A stretch of DNA of 64,000 bases from Bifidobacterium erythrocebi (GTDB lineage: Bacteria > Actinomycetota > Actinomycetes > Actinomycetales > Bifidobacteriaceae). The stretch is taken from positions 1 through 64,000 of the forward strand of contig NZ_JAAIIF010000008.1 of NCBI RefSeq assembly GCF_012932675.1, given 5' to 3'. Position numbers and translations under genes: made by a program. The number at the start of each line of letters is the position of its first letter. Within the stretch, counting starts at the first letter, position 1. The notes under the pieces were generated by a model. It was not told where the DNA came from. It made no database searches and saw only the letters and a program-made list of their open reading frames with translations. This document shows positions 26,635 through 36,054 of the stretch, one piece after another.

Positions 26635-26831
26635 CCTATCTCGCTTACGTGTGGCAGATTTTTGGTCTGCCCCGGTTCTATTTCGCTTACGTGTGGCAGG
26701 CGGTTCCTGGTATGGCGAATGTCGACATTGAAATTCCAATGTTTGCGCGCGCTGATTCGTGTTTGTTCTGCCACACGTAAGCGAGATATATTGCGTCGAA
26801 CCGGCGAATCTGCCACACGTAAGCGGAATAG
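26635..26831. repeat. Symmetric four-box element B
   Basis: There are four copies of a 15-base box (cgcttacgtgtggca). Two point right (in 26635-26658 and 26676-26699) and two are inverted (in 26768-26790 and 26807-26831). Neighbouring boxes are 42 bases apart on each side and 85 bases apart across the centre. The exact midpoint (26733.5) falls in the imperfect palindrome cattgaaattccaatg at 26726-26741. An RNA copy would fold into a long hairpin. Confidence 0.85.
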
Positions 26832-26912
26832 GGCCGAATTTTGCATTGAATGAATGGGATGTGTGTGAAACGGAATAGTAAGCCGCCTTACCCATGGTTG
26901 ATTGGCAAAGTC

Positions 26913-28235
26913 TTAGTTTTGCTCCGCCTCCACAGTGCTTTGGCGTGCTGAATCAGGAGCGGCCATGCAACGCGAAGGTCGCTTGATCTCGCCGCATCCG
27001 AATATGCGCCATAGACAGGGCACCAAACCGCTGTCCCGGTACTTCGGCGCTTGATATTTCGGTTTTTTACTCAGGTATTCCCACCGGCGCAGCATGTTCA
27101 GGTAGTAGCTGAGTATGTCTTCCATGTGCCTTGGGCAATATGTCGCATGGTGTAGATCCATGCATTCGCTATCCGCGCATAGGATGTCGATGTAATACCG
27201 GGGCTCTTCCTCGCAGGGATGCGTGTTGCCGAACCTGCACCCCGTGTCGGATTCGTTACGCCATTCGCCGACGCCGCCATCGAAGGCGATGCCGTTGAAA
27301 TACTGCGGAAGCGGATCTTCTTTGGGCGTGTCCGCCTGTGTCTGCGTCCTGAACAGGCACGCCTCGTCGCTCTGCTGGACGAGTTCGTCACGCGCAATGC
27401 CGTTCTCCTGCGAGGACGCCGAAGGCAGTGTGAGGATTGGTTGCCTTGTGGCTTCGCGATATCTGGCTGCTCCCTGCGCGACTTCCCTCATCTTGCACAT
27501 GATGCGTTCGTGGATCTCCTCATCGGTCTGCCCGGTGACGCTATTGCGCGCCTTGGCGTTTTGGCTGTCTTGGGCTTCCTGGTTGTCTTTGTACAGATAC
27601 CAGCACCACGGCTCCGAGAGACCGGTGTCATCAAGCGGCAGCAGATGATTCTTCACGCGGAAGCTGACATATTTGCCGTTATCAGCTGGAGTGATGGTGA
27701 CTTCCATCCGTGTGTCTCGCGCGAAGGGCAGGACAAGGCCGGTGTGGCACTCGATGAGTATGCCCAGTGCGAAGGTGTCGTTCATCGATGAGCGTTCGTA
27801 GAGCCTGCGCATCTTACCGCCTCGTATAAGATCATCAAGCGTCGTGAAGAACGCGCCTTCCGTGAATTTCGGTATGCCGTTGGGTTCCCCGTCGGAAGAG
27901 CATGGCACGTACATGGTGAGCCTGGGGGAGTAGAAGCCGCGTGCGAGGTGATACGGCGTGTATTCGAACGACGGCCTGCTGAAGCAGTTCGTCTGGAGCG
28001 TGGGGGCGATCAGGCCGTTTTTCCCGAAGAGGTAGGAAACTCCCAGCCGGGGGATGTCCGAGCCGTATTTGCGCAGGTTCTTTTTGCTCCATGCCATGAT
28101 TTCAAAGTCAAGACCTTGAAGATCGGTGTTGAGTTTGAGGAAATCGTCGAGGGTGGAGGCGTGGGAGCCTCGCAGCAGCTCGCAGGTGGAGCTTGTCTGC
28201 TCGGTGGTAGTTGGAGTGGAAGTCGTGGTGGTCAT
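26913..28235 (-). CDS. Unknown protein, 440 aa, left gene of a divergent pair
   Basis: I do not recognise this family. The start MTTTTSTPTTTEQTS is chosen because the upstream extension is unlikely. The middle (about residues 30-215) looks like a globular domain of mixed strands (FEIMAWSKKNLRKYG, SYLFGKNGLIAPTLQTN, TPYHLARGFYSPRLTMYVPC). The C-terminal part is rich in Cys/His (CRFGNTHPCEEE, CADSECMDLHHATYCPRHME) and could bind zinc. It faces away from the gene at 28351 across a 115-base region with inverted repeats. It may be regulated by, or act with, that HTH-like protein. Confidence 0.7.
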   Translation of the reverse strand: MTTTTSTPTTTEQTSSTCELLRGSHASTLDDFLKLNTDLQGLDFEIMAWSKKNLRKYGSDIPRLGVSYLFGKNGLIAPTLQTNCFSRPSFEYTPYHLARGFYSPRLTMYVPCSSDGEPNGIPKFTEGAFFTTLDDLIRGGKMRRLYERSSMNDTFALGILIECHTGLVLPFARDTRMEVTITPADNGKYVSFRVKNHLLPLDDTGLSEPWCWYLYKDNQEAQDSQNAKARNSVTGQTDEEIHERIMCKMREVAQGAARYREATRQPILTLPSASSQENGIARDELVQQSDEACLFRTQTQADTPKEDPLPQYFNGIAFDGGVGEWRNESDTGCRFGNTHPCEEEPRYYIDILCADSECMDLHHATYCPRHMEDILSYYLNMLRRWEYLSKKPKYQAPKYRDSGLVPCLWRIFGCGEIKRPSRCMAAPDSARQSTVEAEQN

Positions 28236-28305
28236 AGTAGAGGTCCTTTCTCTTTCTGTGTGGCGGTTTTTTATGTGTGTCGACCAGCAGCGCCACACGC
28301 GCGTG

Positions 28306-28330
28306 CTCTACTACAAGTAGAGTAACACTC
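28306..28330. promoter_or_regulatory. Nested inverted repeats in a divergent promoter region
   Basis: CTCTACT-aca-AGTAGAG (28306-28322) is a perfect 7-base inverted repeat, overlapped by GAGT-aac-ACTC (28320-28330). It lies between divergent genes starting at 28235 and 28351, so it is a good candidate operator for both. Confidence 0.5.
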
Positions 28331-28350
28331 TTGTCGTGTAGGATGACGGT

Positions 28351-29475
28351 GTGTCGGAAAAAGCCTATGCATTGGATGAGCGGATCGATGTCCTTACCAG
28401 GAAAGCCGGGGAGAAGACCCGCAATTGGGTAGATGTCTACGAACTGCTTAACGAGATCGAAAAGAAGAGGATGTGGGCGCCGCGGTACTCAAGCATGACG
28501 GAATGCATCGGGGAATTGGCGTCGCGCCTGGGCTGCAGTCGGCAATATCTGTGGCGTGTGAAGAAGGCAGGGCGGTTCTACGAGCAGTACGAGCAGTATG
28601 AGGAAGACCACGAGCGCAAGCCTGTAGAGATGCGGGATCTGCCTGTGGGAGACGAGATCCTGGCCGATCTTGACCGGCTCAGCGCGGGGGATATGGAACG
28701 AGCATCCCGGTACATGCAGCAGGTGCTGGATCGTCAGTTGACCAAGAGTCAGATCAAAGGAATGGTTCGTGCGGCTGCGGCCGTCAAACGAGGCGTCTCA
28801 CGGGGAGAGGTGGGCTACCACCGCGAGTGGGCGCTTTCGGAGTCGACTGCAGAGCGGCGGGGGACAGGCAATGCCGTTGACATGCCGAAGGTCGATGAGA
28901 TGGATGCCTTCCAGCGGTCCCAGCTTGTTGCGGATATGGTGGCCGGACTGACCATCGAGACTTTTTTCAATCAGGATGATCAGAACAGCCGGAACAATCA
29001 GAGTCTTTTTCCATTCGTACTGTGGCATAGAGGCCCAGAACGGCGGATTTTCCAAGTGATTCCGGATTTTCCCTTCGATGACCTGACGCGCTCGGAAAAC
29101 CCACCTGCCTCCGCATACCTTCTGGTGGTCACGAACATCGATTGCGATTACCCGCAGGACGTCCATATGTATGCGGTTGACATCAGAACGACGCATGAAG
29201 AACTCCACTGCATAGACTCTGCGAAATCGTCTGCCATCGACGCGTTCGTGGACGGACACTGCATAGCGGTTCCCCAGGAACTCGAGCAAGAGGCGAGGGC
29301 GCGGCTGCCGCAAGGCTGGGGAATGCTGGTATGGCCTAGCAACCCGGAAAAGCACAAATACAAGATAGGGAAGCAGATGTGGATTCCGCGCGATATCCGC
29401 TATGACGAGCTTCGCGCTCGCATCCTATCCATGGCGCTGCTCCGCTTGGCGCAGCAGATAGGCTGGAATCGCTGA
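28351..29475 (+). CDS. Unknown protein with N-terminal DNA-binding-like region, 374 aa
   Basis: The start is the GTG at 28351. Residues ~45-75 (SSMTECIGELASRLGCSRQYLWRVKKAGRFYE) have the look of a helix-turn-helix, followed by helical linkers (QLTKSQIKGMVRAAAAVKRG). Residues ~200-374 form a second domain (FVLWHRGPERRIFQVIPDFPFDD, MYAVDIRTTHEELHC, GWGMLVWPSN). Its strand pattern is vaguely like a PD-(D/E)XK nuclease, but I cannot confirm the catalytic residues. It pairs divergently with the unknown gene at 26913-28235 in the defence block. Confidence 0.7.
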   Translation: MSEKAYALDERIDVLTRKAGEKTRNWVDVYELLNEIEKKRMWAPRYSSMTECIGELASRLGCSRQYLWRVKKAGRFYEQYEQYEEDHERKPVEMRDLPVGDEILADLDRLSAGDMERASRYMQQVLDRQLTKSQIKGMVRAAAAVKRGVSRGEVGYHREWALSESTAERRGTGNAVDMPKVDEMDAFQRSQLVADMVAGLTIETFFNQDDQNSRNNQSLFPFVLWHRGPERRIFQVIPDFPFDDLTRSENPPASAYLLVVTNIDCDYPQDVHMYAVDIRTTHEELHCIDSAKSSAIDAFVDGHCIAVPQELEQEARARLPQGWGMLVWPSNPEKHKYKIGKQMWIPRDIRYDELRARILSMALLRLAQQIGWNR

Positions 29476-29528
29476 GTCGGCGGAGAGACTGAATACCGCT
29501 GTTGACTTGTCGAAGAGGATGATTGCGG

Positions 29529-29900
29529 ATGAAGAGGGATGAAAACCGAACTACTCGGATTGGAATTTCTGAGGTCACTACACCGCAGCAGATAGCGGAC
29601 ATCGCTCGTCCTATCGCGCTGAGGCATCATGTCAATGAACTGTATCTATTCGGTTCCATGGCTCGTGGCGAGGGACGTGCGGATTCGGATATCGATTTCA
29701 TCTACCAGTTTGATGACGCGGCCGATCCAATGATTGATGAGTGGGCTTTGCGCGATGATCTCGCATCGACTTTTGGTCGGGAGATAGACTTGGTGAAAAA
29801 GCAATACATCACCACTGAATTGCAGGATAGACTGGCTGAAATGCAGCGTGTACTATTCGTCAATTCCATCACGTCTAAGCCGATGTTCCGCATTATCTGA
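29529..29900 (+). CDS. Minimal nucleotidyltransferase (MNT-domain) protein
   Basis: This 123-residue protein carries the polymerase-beta-like motif GSMARGEGRADSDIDF (about residues 40-55), followed by a third acidic residue in GREIDLV. Such MNT proteins are usually antitoxins that AMPylate a HEPN-domain toxin encoded next to them. No HEPN gene follows within the next 800 bases, so this one is alone or a leftover. The ATG at 29529 follows GAGGATG. Confidence 0.85.
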   Translation: MKRDENRTTRIGISEVTTPQQIADIARPIALRHHVNELYLFGSMARGEGRADSDIDFIYQFDDAADPMIDEWALRDDLASTFGREIDLVKKQYITTELQDRLAEMQRVLFVNSITSKPMFRII

Positions 29901-30746
29901 GGTGTGTTATAGGAACGATGGGGCTTTCGGTGTGCTACGAATTTGAGAGAAAAAAGCTTCTGACGGTAACACTTCAGCTGCTTCAATCAGTTGGCAATGC
30001 CTTTGCCGAGCTGCTACGCTCCGCCCGCTATGCCGGCTCCCGCCTTCATGTGATGTGTGAAGCTTGATAAGAAAGAGTCTCTAATTGAGCATTGCTAAGA
30101 GGCTTGGAGACGGCTGTTGCTGCTCATAGTAGTAAGAGACGAAAGAGGCCCACCGCATTTCAGGACGTAAACGTAGCCTTGGGTGGGCGCTGATGCGAAA
30201 AAACTGTACATCCCTTGGCGTTTGGACATGCCGCATGAGTAGCAAAGTATGTAATGATGCTGGATGCGTGAGAGTGCGCAAGCCCGGCCGGCTGATGGCT
30301 GCCTCGGCTTCTGGCGTCTGCCTGCTCATGGCGGGATTATGACACGATTATGACGGGATTCTGATTACGATGGCGCGATTATGACGCGATTGCGACGGGA
30401 TTCGGTTTCTGATGACGCGATTGTAGCTTGCTTATTCCCCGGTTTCGCACCTCGTTGGGCGTCTTGCTGCCGAGGAGTCTCATGGGCATCGTTGATTCCC
30501 TTGGCGATTGTGTTGGAACCTATGCCGCATGAGCACGAAGCGTGTAATCGAGATCTGGGTGCGCGGAAATGCGTGAGAATGCGCAAAAGTGCGCGAGAGA
30601 AGTGCCCGAACCTGCCTTGGCTGATTTGCTGACTTGAGCGCAGGCGGCATCTCCGGAAACTCCCTCGCGCTCGCGAAGAAAACATGGCCCATGGTGAATG
30701 CGGATAACCGCATGTCATCCATCAAACAAGTGAAGGAGCAGATACC
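29901..30746. other. Gene-free stretch with tandem and duplicated sequence
   Basis: No convincing gene is seen in 846 bases. A degenerate ~21-base tandem repeat (unit like gggattatgacgcgattatga) runs from about 30332 to 30422 for roughly four units. Segments around 30205-30312 and 30497-30632 look like diverged copies of each other, sharing tcccttggcg, atgccgcatgag, tgcgtgag and ctgat..ct motifs in the same order. This may be decayed sequence or an RNA-coding region. Confidence 0.45.
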
Positions 30747-31610
30747 ATGGGCGTTAAGCGTAGCGCGTCTTATCAGAGTGGAGAGAACATAGCCAAGAAA
30801 AACGATGAGGAACTTTATGATGCGGCGATAGCCATGATTGGGAGCGTTACGAAGCTTCCGGCTATCAGGGTCGATAGAGATGCGTTCCTGCGTCAGCAAT
30901 TCGCCGATTCCGAATATCTTGACGAAATTCTGGAATATGGCCCGCAACACGTGTATACGGTGGAATCGTTGCGGAGAAAAGCGGACGGGGTGATCAAGCA
31001 GTCGACGAACCGAACCACTCTTGCTGCTTTTGTGGCAGGAATCCCTGGTGGGGTCGCCGCGGTTGCCGCTGGAAGCGCCGATGTGGCCCAGTACTTTGGC
31101 TTCGCGATTAACTTGGCGCAGAAAATCGCCTATCTCTTTGGCGAGGACGATTTGTTCTCTGGTAAATCGGAGCTGAACGAAGGTGCCAAAGTTCGCATCC
31201 TTGCATATTTGGGTGTGATGCTTGGTGCGTCAGGATCGACGGTGGTGGTCGGGAAAATCGCCAGAGAAGTCGGCAAGAACATGGGCAAGAAGATCACACA
31301 ACAGCCTTTGACGAAAACAGTCTGGTATCCGCTGCTTAAGAAAGCCGGCGCGATGGTCGGCAAACAGGTAGTGAAGGAGTCGGTCGGTAAGGCCGTCACC
31401 AAGGTTGTGCCTGTTGTTGGTGGTGCGATTTCCGGAGCGATAACCTATGCGACGTTCAAGCCCATGGGCGGTCGATTGGCCGATACGCTGGTACGCAACT
31501 TGAGCGGTGAGTTCGACGAGACCGGCATGGAACTCCGTCCGGAATTCAGGAAGGCCGAATCCTCGGAAGATGGCGAAGTCACGATTCATGCGATTGAGAT
31601 AGACGACTGA
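30747..31610 (+). CDS. EcsC-like membrane-associated protein, 287 aa
   Basis: The protein starts MGVKRSASYQSGE behind GAAGGAG. The order of features resembles EcsC-type proteins: TKLPAIRVDRDAFLRQQF, a glycine/alanine-rich amphipathic part (AAFVAGIPGGVAAVAAGSADVAQYFGFAINLAQKIAYLFG) and a later hydrophobic stretch (VVPVVGGAISGAITYATF) before KPMGG. Such proteins are common in accessory regions of Gram-positive bacteria, and their function is not established. A strong hairpin follows. Confidence 0.65.
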   Translation: MGVKRSASYQSGENIAKKNDEELYDAAIAMIGSVTKLPAIRVDRDAFLRQQFADSEYLDEILEYGPQHVYTVESLRRKADGVIKQSTNRTTLAAFVAGIPGGVAAVAAGSADVAQYFGFAINLAQKIAYLFGEDDLFSGKSELNEGAKVRILAYLGVMLGASGSTVVVGKIAREVGKNMGKKITQQPLTKTVWYPLLKKAGAMVGKQVVKESVGKAVTKVVPVVGGAISGAITYATFKPMGGRLADTLVRNLSGEFDETGMELRPEFRKAESSEDGEVTIHAIEIDD

Positions 31611-31616
31611 ACAGTG

Positions 31617-31662
31617 ATGGGCTGGGAAGTGACGGATAAATTTCTGTCACTTCCCAGCCCAT
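31617..31662. terminator. Bidirectional terminator between the EcsC-like gene and the R-M operon
   Basis: Perfect 17-base arms (atgggctgggaagtgac at 31617-31633, inverted at 31646-31662) surround a 12-base loop between two converging genes. Confidence 0.8.
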
Positions 31663-31689
31663 TATCGTTGTGGCTTGCCGAAGAGATCG

Positions 31690-34600
31690 TTATTCTTCAA
31701 ACGCTTTGTCCACGAACTCGGCGAGCTTGCCTTCCTTCGCGAGCTGGGCGGTGTCGGCCATTGCGAAATGCGTGTGCAGGTCTTTGCCCAATTCGTTGTT
31801 GGATCCGAGGATGTAGTGGGTTGCGATCTGGTAGATGATCTCGGTTGGCGCGATACCATACACCTGATGTTCGAGAATATGCGCCAGACGGATATGGTCA
31901 TCCGGGAAGTAGCGGCGCATCGCCTCGCTGTTGTACAGGCGCTTGATGATCTCGGTGATGTACATGCCCGATTTCATGTATAGGTCGGCGAATGTGTGGG
32001 TCGGGTCATCGAAGCATCCGGGATTCTCCTGCTCGAGCATATCGACCATTTCCACCACAACCTTGCGTGGGGTGAAGATCTGGTTGGTCTTCTGCGGTGG
32101 CACGTAGTCGAAGATGTCCTCCTTGTGGGACTCGTCGAAATAATTGGCGAGTTTACTGCGCAGGTGGATGAACTCGAGTACGGAATCGTTGAACACGACC
32201 GGATCGAACAGATGGCCGTCGAAATGTTCCTTCTCGCCGGTCACACGGTTCGTCACATCTCCGCCGTCACGCAGGAGCCTGAACTGATCCACGGTGATGC
32301 TGGTCACATCCTTGAACACGTAGCCCGGGATGATGCTGTCGAACGATTCGAGGGTGGTGTTCTCATCTCCGTAGGCCATCAGGAATGAAGGAATCGTACG
32401 GGAGAAACCACGCAGATGGTCGCGGATACCATCTTCGATGCTGTTCTTCTGAGCTTCCTTCTTCGCGGTCTCGATTTCGCGCACCACGGTTTCGCCGGCG
32501 GACTGGACCATTTCGCTGCGTGACTGCTTGAGATTATCGATAAGGGCCAGACGAGCGGTTTCGATTCGTTCGTCATGTTCCTGATTGATCTGCTCTTCCT
32601 CGGCTTGGGTTTCGGCATTTTCGAGTGCCTGTGCGCGGTCACGTTCGATACGGTTCTTCTCGATGGTGTAGTCACCGTACTCACGATTGATACGGTTATT
32701 CACATCGGCCTTGATTTTACGTTCGACCTTTTTCTGTTGGGAAGCCTTCATATCGGAACCATAGTCCTGTTTGGCAGCTTCGACCAATGGTTCAGCGACG
32801 CTGGCACCGATGGCTTTCTGAAGGTCGGCGAGGAGATTCTCAGCGGGATCCTCCGGTTTCGTGGAGACGATGGAGTCGATCACGGAATTAAGTTCATGAT
32901 CGATATCGCCATACACCTTGTCCCCGAACAGGTCCTTGGACTTGCCGATGACCTGCTCGTCCGGGATGGACACTTCGCCGTTCTCATCGAGATCGAGGTC
33001 ATCGGCGGTCCCCGCTTTGACCCCGAGATTTTCTTTCGGAGCCTTGTACGGTTCCAGCTGCTGCAGAGTCTCGATTACCTCGGCCGGAGCACGGAAGATG
33101 TTGCTGATGTTCTGGAACAGGAAATCGCACATGAAACCACGGCGTACAACCTCGCGTGAATGGATCTTGCGCGGGATGGACAGCACCTGTTCGGCGTCCA
33201 GCTCCACCATTTCACCGTTCTCGTCCTCGCCGATCACGGGGAAGAAATTCAGCAGGCGGCGCACGTTCTGTTTACGCGAGTTGCTGTCGCCGCCGCCACA
33301 CGCGGTGCCGGAATACAAGTCGTTCGCGTATTCCTCGAACACGGTCAGCGAACGTGCCGGATCGAAGTCGAACACATACGCGTTCTCCTTGCGCTGGTAT
33401 TCGCCGTTCCTGTTGAACAGGCACGGATTCTGCGCACGGAACGCGGCCTGCACGTACAGTGCCGGGCTCTTCATGTTCGACAGCATGAGCACGCCCGTCC
33501 ATTCGGGAACCGTCACGCCAGTGGTCAGCTGACCCACCGACAGGGTGATGGTCTTCGTCTTGACACCTTCTCCGCCCTTTTCTGCTTTGGCAATGGCGTC
33601 ACGGACCTTGTCGAAGGATTTCTCGTTCTCCTCGTCATCGTCGATCTTGCCGTCTCCGGCCGCAAGGATGATCTCGTAGTCCTTGAACACTTCATGCTGT
33701 CGGAGCATTCTGGCAAGGGCGCGGGCGGAATCCACGCGGTTGAGCATCCAGAACGTGTGGCGCAACTCGTCGCGCAGTTCCGGTGTGGAGAACGGATATT
33801 TCTTCTGTGTAGTTAGGGCGTCGAGGAAACGCTTCACGTCGTCATGGTGAACGAACCGTCCGTCCTTCGTCTCGAAGAATTCATTCAGGTCGAATGCGTA
33901 CTCGGTCTGCTCGCCATCGATCTGAATGCCCTGCGCCACCTCGCTCTCGATGATGTCGGACATTTGGTACGTGAACATATTGAGTTTCGGCAGGTCCTCG
34001 TACGGGCTGCGCCGTTCCGGATCGTTCCAATCCCTCTTGGCCTGCTGCTCATCCGCATACGTCCAGTTGTAGATCGCGTTTTCGGGGAACTTGTCGTTCG
34101 CGATGGCCTTGAACGGCGTTCCAGACAGGTGCAGAGTGTTCCTGCGCTTGATATGGTCAAACGCCACATCCGTTTTGTACGTGTCCACACCCTCGTGTGC
34201 CTCATCGATGACGAGCAGGTCATACTCGTATTCCGCTACATACTTCAGCTTGTCGTAATGGCCGCCGAATTCGATGGAGCCCTTCAGATCCTGCAGACTG
34301 ATGAACTCGATGGAGTTCGGAAGCTTGCCCTTGCTCGCAAGATGTAGGTACTCGTCGTGGCTGATACAGTACGGCCTGCCTGCCAAAGCGTCCACGCTGC
34401 TGATGAACCGCCATCCGGAATCGGTGCCGACGAACTTGACATAGTCGTCGTACCAGGAATTCGCGATTGCAGGACGGTTCGTTACAACAAGGATGCGCTT
34501 CGCTCTGCCGTCCTTTCCTGTTATGGGAAGACGCTTGCACAGGTCATAGGTGGCGAGGGTCTTGCCGAATCGCGGCTTCGCGTTCCATAGGAACTCGCCC

Positions 34601-35049
34601 TGCTCATGCAACTGGAAATAGTCCAGGGTCTTGCTGACCGCAGCTTCCTGCTCTGCACGCAGCTCATAATCGGAGGCACCAAGACCTTCAAGAATCCCAT
34701 GATTCTCGCGGAATTCATGGAACTTGTCCTTTGCGCTCGGTGGATTGATCTCAAACCACTCGGTGCCAGGCTGATCGTTGATGCCGAGATTACGCAGATA
34801 CGTGTGGAAATCGGTGTCGTGGAACACTTCGCCAGTGTCCTCATACGTGGCGTTTCCATGCCACTCGAGTTTTGCGATGACGTCTGCTGTATGCGTTTGT
34901 TGCGCGATGCGCTTATGCACATCCTGCTCGGTGTAGCCGATCTTTGTCCAACCGTCATGACGACGGATTTCCGGAGTGGTGTAGGCGTAAATCTGGGGGA
35001 GTGCCGGGCGTGTGCTCTTGACCTTCCCGGTGATATCGGAAATGCTCAT
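31690..35049 (-). CDS. GIY-YIG/DEAD-box helicase subunit of a restriction-modification system
   Basis: This is a 1119-residue multidomain protein. Residues ~15-95 form a T5orf172/GIY-YIG-like nuclease domain (PQIYAYTTPEIRRHDGWTKIGYT). Next comes a superfamily-2 helicase: Walker A NAKPRFGKT (about residue 155), DEAH box VIDEAHEG, then LSGTPF. A long charged coiled-coil follows (about residues 735-880). The C-terminus has adenine-methylase-like segments (TNQIFTPRKVVVEMVDML, FADLYMKSGMYITEIIKRLY). It is the last gene of a three-gene operon, overlapping the methylase gene by one base. In such systems it would locate and cut unmodified foreign DNA. Confidence 0.85.
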   Translation of the reverse strand: MSISDITGKVKSTRPALPQIYAYTTPEIRRHDGWTKIGYTEQDVHKRIAQQTHTADVIAKLEWHGNATYEDTGEVFHDTDFHTYLRNLGINDQPGTEWFEINPPSAKDKFHEFRENHGILEGLGASDYELRAEQEAAVSKTLDYFQLHEQGEFLWNAKPRFGKTLATYDLCKRLPITGKDGRAKRILVVTNRPAIANSWYDDYVKFVGTDSGWRFISSVDALAGRPYCISHDEYLHLASKGKLPNSIEFISLQDLKGSIEFGGHYDKLKYVAEYEYDLLVIDEAHEGVDTYKTDVAFDHIKRRNTLHLSGTPFKAIANDKFPENAIYNWTYADEQQAKRDWNDPERRSPYEDLPKLNMFTYQMSDIIESEVAQGIQIDGEQTEYAFDLNEFFETKDGRFVHHDDVKRFLDALTTQKKYPFSTPELRDELRHTFWMLNRVDSARALARMLRQHEVFKDYEIILAAGDGKIDDDEENEKSFDKVRDAIAKAEKGGEGVKTKTITLSVGQLTTGVTVPEWTGVLMLSNMKSPALYVQAAFRAQNPCLFNRNGEYQRKENAYVFDFDPARSLTVFEEYANDLYSGTACGGGDSNSRKQNVRRLLNFFPVIGEDENGEMVELDAEQVLSIPRKIHSREVVRRGFMCDFLFQNISNIFRAPAEVIETLQQLEPYKAPKENLGVKAGTADDLDLDENGEVSIPDEQVIGKSKDLFGDKVYGDIDHELNSVIDSIVSTKPEDPAENLLADLQKAIGASVAEPLVEAAKQDYGSDMKASQQKKVERKIKADVNNRINREYGDYTIEKNRIERDRAQALENAETQAEEEQINQEHDERIETARLALIDNLKQSRSEMVQSAGETVVREIETAKKEAQKNSIEDGIRDHLRGFSRTIPSFLMAYGDENTTLESFDSIIPGYVFKDVTSITVDQFRLLRDGGDVTNRVTGEKEHFDGHLFDPVVFNDSVLEFIHLRSKLANYFDESHKEDIFDYVPPQKTNQIFTPRKVVVEMVDMLEQENPGCFDDPTHTFADLYMKSGMYITEIIKRLYNSEAMRRYFPDDHIRLAHILEHQVYGIAPTEIIYQIATHYILGSNNELGKDLHTHFAMADTAQLAKEGKLAEFVDKAFEE

Positions 35050-36054
35050 CAGTTCATCTCCTTCACGTGTGATTCGATGAACTCGATTTCGTCATCATCG
35101 AGGCCATATTTCTTGTACAGTTGCTGGTCAATTTCTGGAATGGATTTCGACCAATCGACGTCGGACTCGTTGGTGAAATCCTGAAGTGGCACGAAGGCCC
35201 ATTTAGGTCCTGGGCAGTCTTGAGTAATTTTTAAAACTCCGAGAAGCGCGCGACAAAATTTGGTTTTAATGTATTTGCCAGTGTTTTCAGCTTCTTCATA
35301 TGTTTGGTATGATCCTATGCCGATAAATGTTTGGAGATATCCAGTGCCGGGCTGGGCTATTTGTCCTTTTGATAAGGCCTCTCCGAATGCGCCGGAGCCA
35401 ATTGCTTTCGCCATCAGAAGAGTGTAGTGATTGAGGGTTGTTCCCGTGTCTTCAATATAGTCTTTTCGAATATATTTAGTTGTTCGTTTTCCTTTTTCTA
35501 AACCGACTATAGCAATGTATGAGTTGTCGTCATCAGGCTCTTTATCGAAAAAAATTGTGGAAAGAGATGCGAATGCGCTGCTTCTAAGTCTGTCTGGTAA
35601 TTCAGGATGTTCGTCTTTGAACGTATTAGATAATTTGAAACTTAACGGTGATGAGATAACTTCACTAAGGAATCGGGGGGGTCTTGCTGATTTTATGAAT
35701 AATTGTGTTAAGTTCTGGATATTTAGTGAAAATAACGATGGGACCTAATGTTTTTTGGGAGTTGCGGTAGGTGACTGCAACTCCGCCCTTAATGTCATTG
35801 TCGGGGAAAATTTTCTTGCTGTCAGATTCGTACTGAATGACTTTTAGATGCTTGTCATTCAGCATTTTCTTATTCCAATCTTTAGGGGTATATCCTGCGT
35901 TAAATAAGAATCTGGCTGGGGTGATTAGCTCGACGACTGTTGCTATTTCATAAGCGCTGTCCATGAAATTGTTGTAGATAGGAGGAAGTCTTGAGCTGTC
36001 AGATGCAGTCATTTCCTGATATGGAGGATTGCCGATTATGTAATCGAACTTCAT
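35049..36054 (-). pseudogene. Eco57I-type DNA methylase subunit, out of frame at a G7 tract (likely phase-variable)
   Basis: The gene opens with MKFDYIIGNPPYQE (methylase motif IV, NPPY) at 36054. It reads for 129 residues before stopping at 35665, just past a run of seven G at 35675-35681 (C on the coding strand). If one base is removed from the run, the frame continues as ISKTPRFLSEVISPLSF... with no stop through 35414 to 35049. It ends ...IPEIDQQLYKKYGLDDDEIEFIESHVKE, the normal end of this family. The full product would be 334 residues. The ATG overlaps the upstream stop by 4 bases. The gene is therefore intact except for the tract length, and slippage there could switch it on and off. 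A sequencing error in the run is the main alternative. Confidence 0.8.

Noticed and set aside
26635-26831. Repeated boxes as a short CRISPR array
   Set aside because: There are only four units, two of them inverted, with symmetric spacing and no cas genes; this is not a CRISPR array.
36051-36054. Split between the two methylase genes as a second frameshift
   Set aside because: I recall the same division (subunit M ending just before MKFDxxIGNPPYQ) in homologous systems, and the overlap ATGA fits normal coupling.
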